A stretch of 64,000 bases of DNA from Molossus alvarezi (Eukaryota; Chordata; Mammalia; Chiroptera; Molossidae). The translations under genes and the position numbers were made by a program. Numbering within the stretch: position 1 is the stretch's first letter; every line of letters begins with the position of its first letter. Below the pieces are notes generated by a model. The model was not told where the DNA came from and made no database searches. It saw only the letters and a list, made by a program, of their open reading frames with translations. Below are positions 11,973-24,000 of the stretch, piece by piece. The stretch spans positions 44,578,001 to 44,642,000 of the forward strand of contig CM073887.1 in assembly GCA_037176705.1 (NCBI GenBank), read 5' to 3'.

Positions 11973-12687
11973 GCCGGCACTGTGGGCGGAAGCTGACAGC
12001 GCGGACAGCCTTGGGGTGGAGCTGGAGCTGAATGGCCGGGTCACCTCAAACCCCCTTCCCTGGGACAGCAGGCAGTGAAGGCTTTTTGCACGATGCAGGG
12101 CTGGTGACCCCCTGTTTTGCCCAGGACTCTGGAAGCTTCATTTCTTCCTCTACCCGGAGAATGACGCGAGGCCTGCCCTCAAGGTAGCCGGTTGAAGGTT
12201 CTAGGATCCCAGAAGGGTCCGGGCTTGTTGGGGGAGGCCCTGGGGGCACAAGGCCGGCCATCTTTCTCCCCTGGTCACAGGGCTCTTCCCCCTGGGCTGT
12301 CGTTGCTCTTTCTCTGCCCTGGCAGCCCTGGTGACGTCTTAATTTAAAGAGTGACCCTAACTAGTGCCTTTCCTTCTGCACAGGCAGGGCCTCTCCCCTG
12401 CCTGCAGGCCGGTGCCTGCCCAGCCTGGCTCTGCTTGTACCTCAGGCTCCTGCAGCCAGGTCATCCCCAAATCCTCCCCGGGGTACTTAGCGGAAGTGCC
12501 TCCGGTGGCCTCCTGGGCTTCTGACCCAAGGTCCCGAGTAACCCAGAGACCCGCTGGGCCTGCCCCGCCCGCTGTTCCCTCATCCTTTCTACGGGATTTC
12601 TTAGTTTTCTCTGTGGGTGTTTTAACATCTTTATACCTAGGAGGTTTTTCTTTTTGCCATTTATTCCCTTAACAGAGTATTTGGAAT

Positions 12688-12713
12688 ATATTTATTTCTA
12701 TTTATTTTTCAAA
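12688..12713 (+). promoter_or_regulatory. AU-rich patch in KIF13B 3' UTR
   Basis: The run atatttatttctatttattt contains overlapping ATTTA pentamers in an otherwise GC-rich 3' UTR. Such AU-rich elements can recruit mRNA decay or stabilising factors. Function here is inferred from sequence only. Confidence 0.35.
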
Positions 12714-14934
12714 ATCTGAAATTATTCGCGACTCACAATCGTCCGCCCAGGTGCACGTGCCCAGGGCCTGCCTTGTACGGTGCCCGCCTCTGTGGCCCTG
12801 GGGAGCTGGCAGCCTCCTGCCTCGGGCAGAGGATGACCCCTCCTCATGTTCCTTTAATAAAGACCACCCGTGGCCTTACTCTAAGATGACAGCGAAAACC
12901 TGGAGAGCCATGTGCTTCTGCATTCTGAGCGAGAGCCAGAGGCATCGCCACTTCATTGATGCAATTCTGGTTTCTGGGCAGGTCCTTAGACCAGTGTAAC
13001 ATCTTGGCAATTCCTGCCTCCCTGACTACACCTGGGCCTTCCGAGGGCATGCTGCTCCACCACCCCAGTGGCTGGGCCCTTGCAGAACCACAGACCAGGT
13101 CCAGCCGGAGCAGCCTGAGACGTCCCAGAGCCTCGCACGCCTCCTGCGCGGGCACCTGGCCGGGGCCCTGCTGTGGGGCAGGAGGAGCCCGGCGCCTGGC
13201 AGCTGGGGAGGTGCGGCCCCGGGACAGCGGGCTCCTGGCCCTTCCCAGGGGGAGCCAGTGACTAGTGCCTTGGGTCAGGCTTACATACAGCATTCCTGGC
13301 CGCCTGTTTTTGGTTCTCATGTTTAGACTCTTTAAAAACAATACCCAGAAAGCTTAAAAAAAGAAACTCCCATTCTCTCGGGATTTGAAGCCCCTCCTGA
13401 GAAGCAGGGCCAGGTCTTCTGGCCCTGGGTGGGCTGCTCGGAGCCCCACAGGGACACCCCTGGGCACCGCTGCACACACTCAGCCCCACGGCGGGGGGGG
13501 AGGGGGGCTGCAGATTGATGGGCTCCTGGAGCTGCATGTGGTGACGCCCAGGCCCCCCTGGAGCCATCAGCCAGCTGAGGCTGCTGCTCCTGCTCACCCG
13601 AGCTGGACAGACTGCAGGAGGGGCTGGAATGGCTCACAGCTGGGCAGTGCGGGGCCCGTCCCCTCCACCCCATTGCACCCCGGGGTCCCCACGGCCCTCT
13701 GCGGCCCTCAGCCCCCAGAGCTGCCCTGCCACGCGTCTCTCCTTCCCCACGGTAACAGCAGGGGACAGGGCCAGGAAGTCATGAGCACGACCCTCATTAG
13801 CTTTATCTCACCCACGTTCATGGTTCTAGAACTGGAAGGTTCATGGGGAGCAGGCGAACCCAGGGGAAGTTCGGTGACCTTTCCCAGTGGACAGAAGCTC
13901 CGGCTTTGGACTCCGGCCTGAGCTCTGCCATGGTCGCAGGACGCCGACTGCCAGCCCTCAGAGCACGGTGCCCGGGCCCTGCCCCAGCGCTCCCTGCCCG
14001 AGCCCAGGTTCAGTGATTTAACCCACTACCCTCTCAACGAGCTCTGCCCGCCCGGAGGTTGCTTGGCTCCTCTCCCTGGGGGGCTCCGAGCAGCCTGCTC
14101 CCGGGACAGCTGCCTTCAGTGTCCTGTCCTTGTCCACGCGTCCCCCTGGCTGGGAGGTAGGCGTCTTTCTGTTTCTCTAGTCACGGCAACCAGATACGAG
14201 GGCGCAGGGCTGTGGTTTGTCCTGCATGAGGGCGGTGTGGGCCTGCGGGCGCCCGGTCTGCGGCTCACGCTGCGAGGCCGGCTCCGCTGTGCCCCCCGCC
14301 TGCAGTGCGCCTGTGTCCCCAGCCAAGTGCTCCCAGTCCTGCACCCCACTTCTCTCCCTAACTTCCAGCACAGTTCCCAGTGTTTCCATTGAGCGTCTCT
14401 GTCGCCACCCATGTGGTCCGCACCCCCCTTCCGGCAGAGGGCACCAGAAAGCCATGCCCCCAGCTCCTGGCAGGGAGACGCTAGACGTGGACGTGGTTGC
14501 TGTTTATGAACCTACCTACCGGGCAGTACCTACTGGGCCCGTCTGCTCGGTGTGTGGTGGCGACAACCTCCCGGAGCCGTCTTGGGAAGGCCAGTAGGGG
14601 TGAGGGTGTCTGCTCTCACTTACTTACTTTCATTAAAATGGAGAGACTGTAATGGAAGTATGGACTCACATGGTGTTTACTAGCCGAAGCTCAGAGCAAG
14701 GCAAAGGCTTGAGGGGTTCAGCTCAGGTCAGCCCTGTTCCCCGGGAGGTTCCAACGGGACCCTTCTTTCTCCCAAACCCGGTTTCCTGTGCCTGAGGTTC
14801 TCCCACCAGTCCTGCCCCAACTTGAACCCTCCCGAAGCCGTGTATCCTCTGGGCCAGCGGGGTCCCCTTGGGGTCCCCTTGGGGTCCCATGGGCCTTGCG
14901 CTGAGTGAAGCCCCGGAGACAGCAGCTGGCCCGT

Positions 14935-15560
14935 TGCCGGGAGGCCTTGGTTCCAGCCTCCGCTGTTGGCGGGCGAGGCGGTGCCTCGGGTTGTCCTGGT
15001 AGGTGGTGGGGCAGGTCTGTCCCACCGGTGCCCTCGGCGAGCGTCGCTGCGCAGGGAGCCGGCCGCCTGGCCTCCCAGCGCTGTCAGAGCCCAGGGGCGC
15101 CCGCCGGGCGTGGGAGCCGCGCCGAGTCCTCGCGGGCGGGCAGCTTTGGCTCCCCATGACCCCTGACTACACCCGACAGCCCGGGTCCCCACCACCCGCA
15201 GGTGTCGGGCAGGTGCGCCCAGAGCCCGAGGGGGCCGGGCCCGAGGGGGCCGGGCCCGATGGGGGGCCCACCCGCCGACCCCTCTCGCCCACTGACAAGC
15301 GCCTCATTCTAAGTTAATGTCAGCGCCGCCCTGCCAGCCCTCAGCCCAGGCCGGGCGGGGTGTCCCGCTGCGCAGCCCGGAGGGCAGGGGGGCAGGAGAG
15401 CAGCAGCGGCTGCCGGGCAGTGGGCCGCGGGCGCAGGAGAGAACGCGCCGCGCGGGGCAGAGCGAGAGGCTCGCGTCCCCTGCCCCAGAGCCCCGGGTTT
15501 CTCCCCCAGGGGTTTCTCTTCCCAGCTGTGGCCCGCACCGCTCTCGGCCCCCCGCTCAGG
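14935..15560. other. CpG-island-like block inside the KIF13B 3' UTR
   Basis: Dense CpG dinucleotides and very high GC over about 600 bp, far above the flanks. It includes a 15-bp tandem repeat (cgagggggccgggcc at 15227-15241 and 15242-15256). No TATA box and no exon structure were recognised. It may be an intragenic CpG island or a GC-biased conversion patch. Confidence 0.6.
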
Positions 15561-15856
15561 CAGGCTGAGCCGGGTCTCCTGCCTCCTTTGGGGACCAGGG
15601 GTGCAGCCTCCATTTCATGGCCAAGACGCTGACTCGGTTGCCCCCACGTGTGTATTTCTCGGTGCAGTCCGTCGGCCTCGGCTGGGACTGTGTGCGGGGC
15701 AGGGTCGGGACACTGTGCGGAGGTCTGTAAATAGGATGGGTTCGCAGACAAGTGATTTCGGAGGAGTACACTGATTTGCTTACACAGGAAATGAGTGTAA
15801 AAATATTCAAAAACTAATGAATTGTAAAGACTTGATTTGTATTGTACAATGAACTA

Positions 15857-15862
15857 AATAAA
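15857..15862 (+). terminator. KIF13B: KIF13B polyadenylation signal 1 (AATAAA)
   Basis: Canonical AATAAA within gaactaaataaac in an A/T-rich context after the GC-rich 3' UTR. It is the first of two hexamers 60 bases apart. Confidence 0.75.
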
Positions 15863-15916
15863 CATCTGTAATTTTGTACCGCAGATGCCTTTCCACCCTA
15901 TGACCAGCAGCTTCTA

Positions 15917-15922
15917 AATAAA
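15917..15922 (+). terminator. KIF13B: KIF13B polyadenylation signal 2 (AATAAA)
   Basis: Canonical AATAAA in ttctaaataaaatcgg, followed downstream by T- and GT-containing sequence (gaggtcagtcttgttgctttt) that fits a downstream processing element. It is the likely main 3' end of KIF13B. Confidence 0.8.
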
Positions 15923-15940
15923 ATCGGATGATTTCTTGCC

Positions 15941-18044
15941 TAAGTCTGAGGTCAGTCTTGTTGCTTTTCCCTCCCCCACCCAGATGTAGGGGTGTTTGGG
16001 GCTCATTCTATACGGTTCCCCCAGCAGTGGGTGGCCTGGTTCTGAGTGATGGAGGTGGGACTTTCCATGATGGAGCCTGGAAAAGGGAGGTCCCGGGAAG
16101 CACAGGTCCCCAGCCCACCTCCCTGGCCCCCTGTACTCTTTGCCATTTGGACAAAAGAACCAGGGAGGACCAGGGTTCTGGGGACAGTCTTATTCCTCTT
16201 AGTTGAGGCTCTTTACAGGAGCCAAGAACCAGTGAAACTTCCAGGTGGCCTTAGACTCAAGGTATCTGGAGCTTCTGGGCTCGTGGGGGACAGCTGGCCT
16301 AGGAATAGAGGGTTGAGGACAGGTCATTGCTTGGAGCAGGGATGTCCCAGCTCTCAGGACACAGCTCCACCACCTGCCTGCCTTGCCCCATGCCACCCCC
16401 CACACAGGGAGCCAAGGACTTCTTGCCACTGCCATAAGGGTGGGTTGACCCTTGAAGGTTCTGCAACAAGGTGTTTGGGGAAGGGTTAGGCTTTGGGCTG
16501 TGGATGCCATCTGGGCTGGGTCTCCTCCCGGCAGGTGGTGGAACCCCTTAGTCATTCGGGCCTGCTTGCCCGTGAGACAGGTCCTGACGCCCAGCTGGAG
16601 CCCAGCGCGGGCTCCCCTCTGCCTGGGAAGGTGAGCAGGCCTCCCCTGAGATCGCCTGCAGAACCTACTGGTGGTCACCGGCTCAGCCCAGCACCAGCGA
16701 GGGACGTGGTCGGCCTGTGCCTGTTTCCACAAGGACACCGACTTGCTGGTGGTCCTTCGCAAAGCTGCTTCCTTCCGAGGGTCAGTGACTCACTCGGCCA
16801 TTATTCGATACAAATGTAGGGCTGCGGCCACTTGGAGGGCTGATTGAGGGGCCCATCAGAGCGCATCTCAGCAGCCTTGTGTATATTCTTAAGTGCCCAA
16901 GAGTTGTTCTCAGAGATAAGCCAAAGAATGACAAAGGTCTGGCCTCCAGGAGCTGTCCTGCTCTGAGGCAGGGGTCTGAGTGTAGAATTGATCTAGCTCC
17001 GAGAATAAATTTTATCTTTCGAGCCGCTACTTACGCCTTTGTCTGCATATGGCCGTGGGGCCTTTGTGGTGGCTCAGCCCTTGCTCACCGAATCACTCCA
17101 CGAGCACTTGCGTCCCTGTCCTGCGCCAGGTGTTAGGGTGCACAGTGCAGGCACGTTCGTCCTGGAAGGTCCGCAGTCGGGTGGGTCCACAGGAGGTGCC
17201 CTAGAGGCACCTGGACTGAGGAAGTCACCTGGAGGGCTGGGCGGAGATGAAGACACAGGGCCGCGTTGGGGGGATGGCTGGGGAACACTCCCAGGGGGCA
17301 TGTAGAGCCACCAGGAAGGAGTGTGCGGCGGGGTGGTCCTTGGTTTTGCCCCCCCCATCTCCTGCCCGCCTCCACTTGGCCATTTAGATAGGGTTTGGAG
17401 GTAGCTTAGAATTTTGCCTAGTCTTTCCTAAGTATGTATAATGAGGAAACAGACTGTTGACTTCAGGTTTTCTCTGAGACTGGGAAAGGAAATCGATCCA
17501 TCTGTTGGAAGAGAGGAGAGATTGGATGCTTTGTCCTTGAATCCCGCTTGAATATTTGATCCCAACCACTGGGCACCTTTAAATAAACACAAATAACACA
17601 GCTTCGGCTTTCTTGCACTTTGTTCTTTACTGCAGAGGGGGAAGCCCCAGGAAAGGCGCTGGGAGAGGAGGGGTGCTGGATGGGGGGAGCCGCCTGCTCA
17701 GCTCAGCCCAGCGGGAGCTGCAGGCAGTGGGAGGGGGAGCGGGAGGCCGCGAGGGTAGGGAGGTCTCGGCTGCGGGGAGCTGGGTACGGGGCAGACAGGA
17801 AGTAGAGCGTGTTGGAGTCAAGTTGGACAGATTCAGGGGCTTCCCCAAGTTCCTGCATTCCCTCAGCCAGGTAGTATTTGTCACCTTGACCCTTTCATGT
17901 GTCCCTGGGTCTCCGGGGGACAAGTCTTTTTAAAGCACAAAGGACTAATGTTCAAAACAGACTGCTCCCCCCTTGTTAGTGCCAGCAGCTCCCAGATGCT
18001 TCTTTTCCAAAGAAATCCCAGCCAGTCTTTGTTCAGTTATACAT
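15941..18044. other. Intergenic interval between convergent KIF13B and HMBOX1
   Basis: About 2.1 kb separate the KIF13B poly(A) signals from the minus-strand distal signals of HMBOX1. I see no gene here. One further plus-strand AATAAA near 17580 and a GC-rich patch at 17640-17800 are present. Open frames of 60-190 codons occur but lack splice sites and recognisable domains. Confidence 0.65.
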
Positions 18045-18099
18045 TTTATTCTAATAGGTACAATACTAAAATAAACACAAATTAAAAAAAAGTTTTATT
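18045..18099 (-). terminator. HMBOX1: HMBOX1 distal polyadenylation signals
   Basis: On the minus strand AATAAA occurs at 18099-18094 (context tgttttaataaaactttt) and again at 18050-18045. The surrounding A/T-rich sequence with a TGTA motif (tgtacagttttg) has the look of a conserved mRNA 3' end. Assignment to HMBOX1 follows from strand, from the absence of any other minus-strand gene, and from the known tail-to-tail neighbourhood. Confidence 0.6.
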
Positions 18100-21000
18100 A
18101 AAACAAAACTGTACAAAAAAGCAGTATATACTACATTTTAATTACAGAACAGTCTACTGTCCAAAAGGCACTAATCCAGAATAGGAGATACAATGATACA
18201 GGACTCCTTTGAACTATTTTAATCAATACAATACAGCACTTGTTTCTTTGACCATTTACATCGAGAAACAAGGGCCTCTCTACAGTCATCACACACTGGT
18301 ATAAACGCGAGTCCCACGGGTGAAGGTGCAGTATCGCTCTCCCTAGAGCAGGCTCCCATCGGGAAGGACCAGGCGGACGGAGAGGATGGGCAGTGGGGCC
18401 GGGCCCGCTGCTGGGCACCCTCCTTGTGGAAGGGCTGCCGGCTCTGGGCACGGGAGCTTGTCTTCCAGCCTGGCCCCCCCATGGGGGTTCTGACCGCCAC
18501 TGGCAGCCACTTGGCCCCCTCTTGTGTTAGCACCGGGAAAGTGGGCTCTGAGATGCCCAGGCACCGGGCCGGAGGTCTGGGTGGGAAGCGCCAGTGGCTC
18601 AGCAGAGGGGCATTTTGGTAACTTGATCTGAGAAAGGCAGCAACTAAGGGGCCCAGGGCAGCCGATGAGCCACGAGCCAGCGGCACCACCACCAGGCAGA
18701 GCCCTGCTGCCTTCTGGGCAAACTTCCGGCCCAGAGAGAGGAGCTTCGGCCTCCGCGCCCCTCCCTTCCATGAGTGGGAGAGCCTGTGGGGACCGGATGT
18801 GCCAATCGTATTTGGAAGCTGACCTCTAGAAGTGGGATTTTGCTTCCCGGCGGCCCTGCCCTCCCTCAGCCCTACCTCAGGTCCACGAGTGGGCAGCACG
18901 GGCCGGGCTCGGTCCACTTACCCGAGTGTGGTGGCCTGGGCAACTCTAACCCCCGATTTCACTCTCTAATGGACGCCGGACCTAAGGAAGAGATACTGCA
19001 GCTTTCCAAACAGTGTCAGACACACGTAAGACGAAGACAGGCATCTGATGTTAATAAAAATAAGTAACAAAGAAATAGGGTCAAACCAAATCTCTTCTCA
19101 CAGCATCCTATACTACATCCTCCTTCTGCTTAGCAGAAAATTGTACGTACACAAAAATACAAATACACAATTTTGTAGAACAGTCTGATTTTAATATATT
19201 TATATATATTTATATTTATACGAGTGGCAGGTTAGTTCATTATATAGAGCTTTTTTGCACTTTTGGCTCATATGCAACAAGGCTTATAAATTCAGCTTTA
19301 GCTTTCATTCAGGTTTTATAGCTTTTGAACAATTGTTTTCACATTTAAAGCAGCATCCAATTTGCACTAGGAGTTGGTGGTGATTACAGGAACGATGGGG
19401 TCAGGAGGTTACTGACAGGGGAGGCAGGGCTGGGGCACATATACATTCCAGTGTGTGTGGCCATGTCGGAAGGACTGCTATGGGACAGAGCTGACCATGG
19501 TGACCCCTTGAGGTAGACTGAACACCTTACAGCAGACTCAGACACAGGTGCGACTCCCCTCAGGGACACATGGTGTACAAGGTGGGGACAGACCAGGGAC
19601 GGCAAGGGGAAACACAGAATAAGACACAGAACAGCCCATTCAGACACGCGAGTATTTGGTGGATGCTAGACTCTCAGGCAGTCCCAAGGCATCTGGTCCG
19701 TGGTGTCTGATCAAATTTCAACCGTCAAGCTCACGTTCCATCTCTACCGCGCTGCGCCAGCCAGTCCCCAGCCCTGCAGTGCCGGGAGGAGCTGCACATC
19801 ACTGCAATGGGGTCACTCCCCACACCCGCCTGCGAGTCCAAGTCCAGTCGGGGAGAAGGAACCGGGCCTCCTCCCGCTCAATTGCATTGCACTGCGGGTT
19901 CCCAGGCCCTGCACGTTCCCTACATTCATCTCTCTTGCAATTACAACCCGGGTAATTGACAAGCACTTGGTAGAACCTGTAAAAATAGCATCTGGCGAAC
20001 TGGGTGACAGCAGGGCCAAGCCCAGGCTGGTGACGCTCCGGAAGCCGTACTTTCACTGTCACCACCGCGACTTCGGCCACTTCCACCGCCCGCCTCCCTT
20101 CCCAACACAATTTGGAAGAAGCCCTCGGGCAGAGGTGCCCCTGTGTTTAGTGTGATGTCCAGTGTTGGGGTTACTACATTGTCTGAACAAAAATGCTGGA
20201 TTATTAAGGAAAATAAAGTGCCTGGCTATGGATTGTTCCATTTTGCAAACCACGTGAGCTGAGCATGGCTGGGTGCCGGACGTGAACTGCGAGCGTCACA
20301 GAACCTCGTGCGCCCACCACGTAATAAAGGCCCCGGATTCAGGTCAGACTAGATCACTTCAGAAAAGAAGCAAACCACCTCGCTCTCGCTCTCACACGCA
20401 CTTCTGAGCTCCCTGCCCTGAGGCAGGCCTCCCCGAGCCTGGTGAGCAGTCCAGGAGGAGGACACGGGGAGGCAGCCAGGGCTCCACGGGCTAATGGTGG
20501 CAAACGTGTCATCACATCTCTGACTATGGTCACCGGACCCTGCACTCTTGGTGGCTGAGGGCGGACGCTGCTCTGAGGCTGTCTCGCTGCCCTGCCTGCG
20601 TCACTCAGCAGCTACGGACGTCGCTAGGCAGGCCCCTTAACATTCTCTCTGAACCCAGACCACAGCCCCATCAACAGAAACACCCCTAAAAAGCAGCACG
20701 GGAGTGACGAAGGCAGCCCGAGGGGTCGTGACACGGCCCCGCGCTCGCCCTTGCAGTTCAGCCTGCAGCACACGGGGACCCTGGGGACCCTGGACAGGGG
20801 CCACCATGCCCACCCGAGGGCTAAGTGCAGGGGGGGGAAGGGAGGGGGCAGGGCACCAGAGACTCTCTGGCAGGTTCCAGAGATCTGTCACTTGCTTAGG
20901 CACTTAAAAACCATAAATAAAAATTCATCCCGGAAGGTACTGCATGCCAGTGGCCATGCTGAGGAGGGTGGGGAGCCCGGGAGTCAGGGAAGGCTGTGGG

Positions 21001-24000
21001 CTCTTCCAGGGGAGGCCACTAGGGTGTCCTTGGCACCATCTGGCAGGGAGGTGCGGCGCCCTGCAGCCCGGGTGAAGGGAGGAGCCGGGCTGGGCCCAGC
21101 AGAGGCCAGGACCAGGGGGCAGAGGGCGGGGCAGGCAGGCCAGGCGGCCTACTCTGGACCCCGCCGCGGGGCTGGGGTGAGGCGCAGGCCGCACACACTT
21201 GCCTTCTGTGATGGGAGGAAGAGGACCAGGAAGAGAAGAGGCCCTTCCAGGGAGTGTTCTCAAAACCGGGGGAATGAGAAGCCTTTCAGAAGCTCCCCTG
21301 CTGCAGTCACAGTGCCTGTCGTCAAGGGTTCGCCGACTCCAACAGACCAAAGTGTGACTTTCAAGGCAGAAAACCAACAGCAACGCTCTTGAGAGGAGCC
21401 CAGAGATACGCTCTCTTCCGCGCCCAACCCACTCTACTGATGGGCTCCCCTCCACGCATCCACAAGGAGAGGAGCCCCGCACCGCGGGCAGCTCCTGTCC
21501 ACACAGACACAGCGCCTGCCGCCGTTCCCAGGCCACGGGCTTCGGTGACCGAGGGAGACATGACCCTCACGAGTGTGTGCTGGGCGCCGCGTCCCAGCAA
21601 AGCAACCACGTGGGAGAGGATTCTGTGCTCACAGGGAGCTGGAGGCTGGAGCTGGAAGGGATGCAAAGCTGAAAAGGCTGGAGGAAGCAGGGCTCTGACA
21701 GGCCCCTGGAGGGAGGGTGTCCCACCAGCTCAGTGCTGCCCACATGCTACAAGATGCCAAATCCGGATCAACATCTAAACGGCAGGCATGGACACCTTTC
21801 TCTCACCATATCAGTAATAGGTGGGATTTTTGTGTGTGGGGGAAATAATCAAAACCTCTGTTAGCTAATGAAACAAGGTGCCTGTTTTCGGGATCACCAA
21901 CCAGGGAGCTGACCTGGTGGACCCTCTCACGGGGCCACTCCAACTAGGCCTTGCTCCTGACTTCCTCCCTCTCTTCCAGGCTCAATGAATGCCCAGGACA
22001 GAGCAGATCAGAAGAGAGCGCGACAGGGCCAGCCCTGGAGAACCACTTAATTTTGAGACATGGAATTTCAGCGAGTGAGTCCTCAGGGCAGCTTGGGGCC
22101 CCATGTCCCTGAAAACAGCTGCTGAGCCACCGCACGAACCCTGAGGCAGCCTGGCCCTTGGCTGGAGGTGGTTGTTTGAGTTTTTATGCTGAACCAAAAC
22201 TGGGCTCTGTCTGCATGCACCTGCGGCTTGCTGGCCACTCGAGCTCACCAGGGCCACAGAGCCTGGGGCAGGGCCAGTACGGGAACAACATGGGATGGCA
22301 AGGCCTCCAGCCTCCACAAGCACTAGCCCGGCCCACTGCCCCTCGGGACTGTGATGGAAGAGGCAGCAAAACGAGTTAGAATGGTTTTGCAAGACACCTT
22401 GAAACAAGCAGGACGCCGGGAAGTAGCAGGCACCAAGACGCTAGAGAGCTGAACAGAGCAAACAGGAAGTGTGAAGGATGTAACCATCCCGTGCCTCCGC
22501 CCACTGGCTCTACACCCAGGGAGAGCCAGTCAGTTCCAGTCCCCTCAGAACCCAGCCGTAGCATCTCTTCCCAGTAGTGGGCAAGCCCTCCACGCTGCAC
22601 CCCTGCGGCCAGGGGAAGGGCGCTGGGTGTTAGCTCGGCAGAGGGAGGGTGTGTGGGGCGGGGGGAGGGCCGGGGCTGTCCAGAGCGGTCTCATGAAGGA
22701 GGTTCAGTGTAGTGATCACTCAGAGCCATTCTCTGATTAACACCCAACTAAGACGAAATGACCGCCAGACACTTGGACTCGACTCCAGGAAGGAGGGCCG
22801 GCCCCGCGGGGCCGTGAACCTTGTGAAGTGAGGCAGTGTGGGCACGGAGCACGCCAGTGCCCCGGGGGTCTGCATGTGTGCCTGGCAGCATTTTCATCTA
22901 GAATGACAGCATCTTTAGTTTCTTGAAAAAAATAACTCACTTAGGGTCTTTTCTTCCCAAAATTAGAGATTTTCACTGATTTTGGTTAGTTGGCTTCCTT
23001 TCTAGTGGGGGCTGCTGGCGGCAGAGGGGCAAGGGCTGCCAATCACCGGGGAGCCGCCTGGCCAACCCGTCTTCTCGACAGCACCATCCCTTCAGCAGCA
23101 CATCTAATACCTTGATCCCTGAAATAACATTGTGTTGGAAGGCTTTAACTGCAGTGATAATTCTATTTTCTTTCAACATAAGCAGATAATCAGAATGTTC
23201 TGCTGGCTGTTTGAATGCTCGCCTCTCACAAATCACAGTTACACTCATCTAGTCAGTTCTCAGAATCGCTAATCTGAAGACAGATTTTCGATTCTAATAG
23301 AGTTATCTTTTAGCAGTTGGAGAAATAAGAAAAGGGATGGGATGCTCTTTGGGGTCATAAATGCACAAGCTTTCCAGCTGCAGAAAGGACAGGGTCCCAC
23401 CGAAGGTCTCTGACTTCATGTGTGGCTTGTGTGCGCGGCCAATAGTCGAGTTCGGATCTCACAGGAGGAGAAGCAACGAGTAAGAACCTCCTATGGCATT
23501 AATTTTCCTGATCTAGCCCAACTATACATCTGACTGTAGGTATTCAAGGAGAACAAAAATTAAAAAACCCCAAGGCAGAACCTTGTTACTAGATGCTGTG
23601 TGTGTGTTGGGTCGGAGCAGCGGCTGGCCTCAGCATGTTCACGGAACGAGCTGAACTAGCACCTGGGTTGGGACTCCTCTGGCATGTGCGGGGGGGGGGG
23701 GGGGCTGAGCTTAAGGGTGAGCAGCTCAACAGGAGCAAAAGCAGAGAGAGCTGTGTTCTCTGCAGCGCCCAGGTCGGCTCCCAGCACAGCCCGACGCAGC
23801 GCCTTGGAAGAGCCCCGTGCACGAGGTTGTGCTGGTGTGTGCAGACTTGCTCTCACCACACAACTGGCAGACCTCTGCAGGTGACGGGAAAGCCCAACAA
23901 AGCCTGTTCTAGAGAGAGGCTGGACGGTGACCCTGCAGCTTCACCCAAGGTGCAGCCTCAGGGCCCGAGGTGCAGCCTGTGTCCGAGTGAGAGAATGGAG

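Larger units (their letters stand above)
11973..15940 (+). other. KIF13B: KIF13B 3' untranslated region
   Basis: Continuous sequence from the KIF13B stop to two AATAAA signals. It contains no interspersed repeat that I can recognise, which fits mature mRNA under constraint. It holds an AU-rich patch near 12688-12713 and a very CpG-rich block at about 14935-15560. The open frames seen here (for example 14728-15195 antisense) are explained by high GC content. Cleavage is expected about 15-30 bases after the second signal at 15917-15922. Confidence 0.8.

Noticed and set aside
14728..15195. Antisense open frames of about 150 codons in the KIF13B 3' UTR
   Set aside because: Explained by CpG-rich composition with few stop codons; no splice or domain support.
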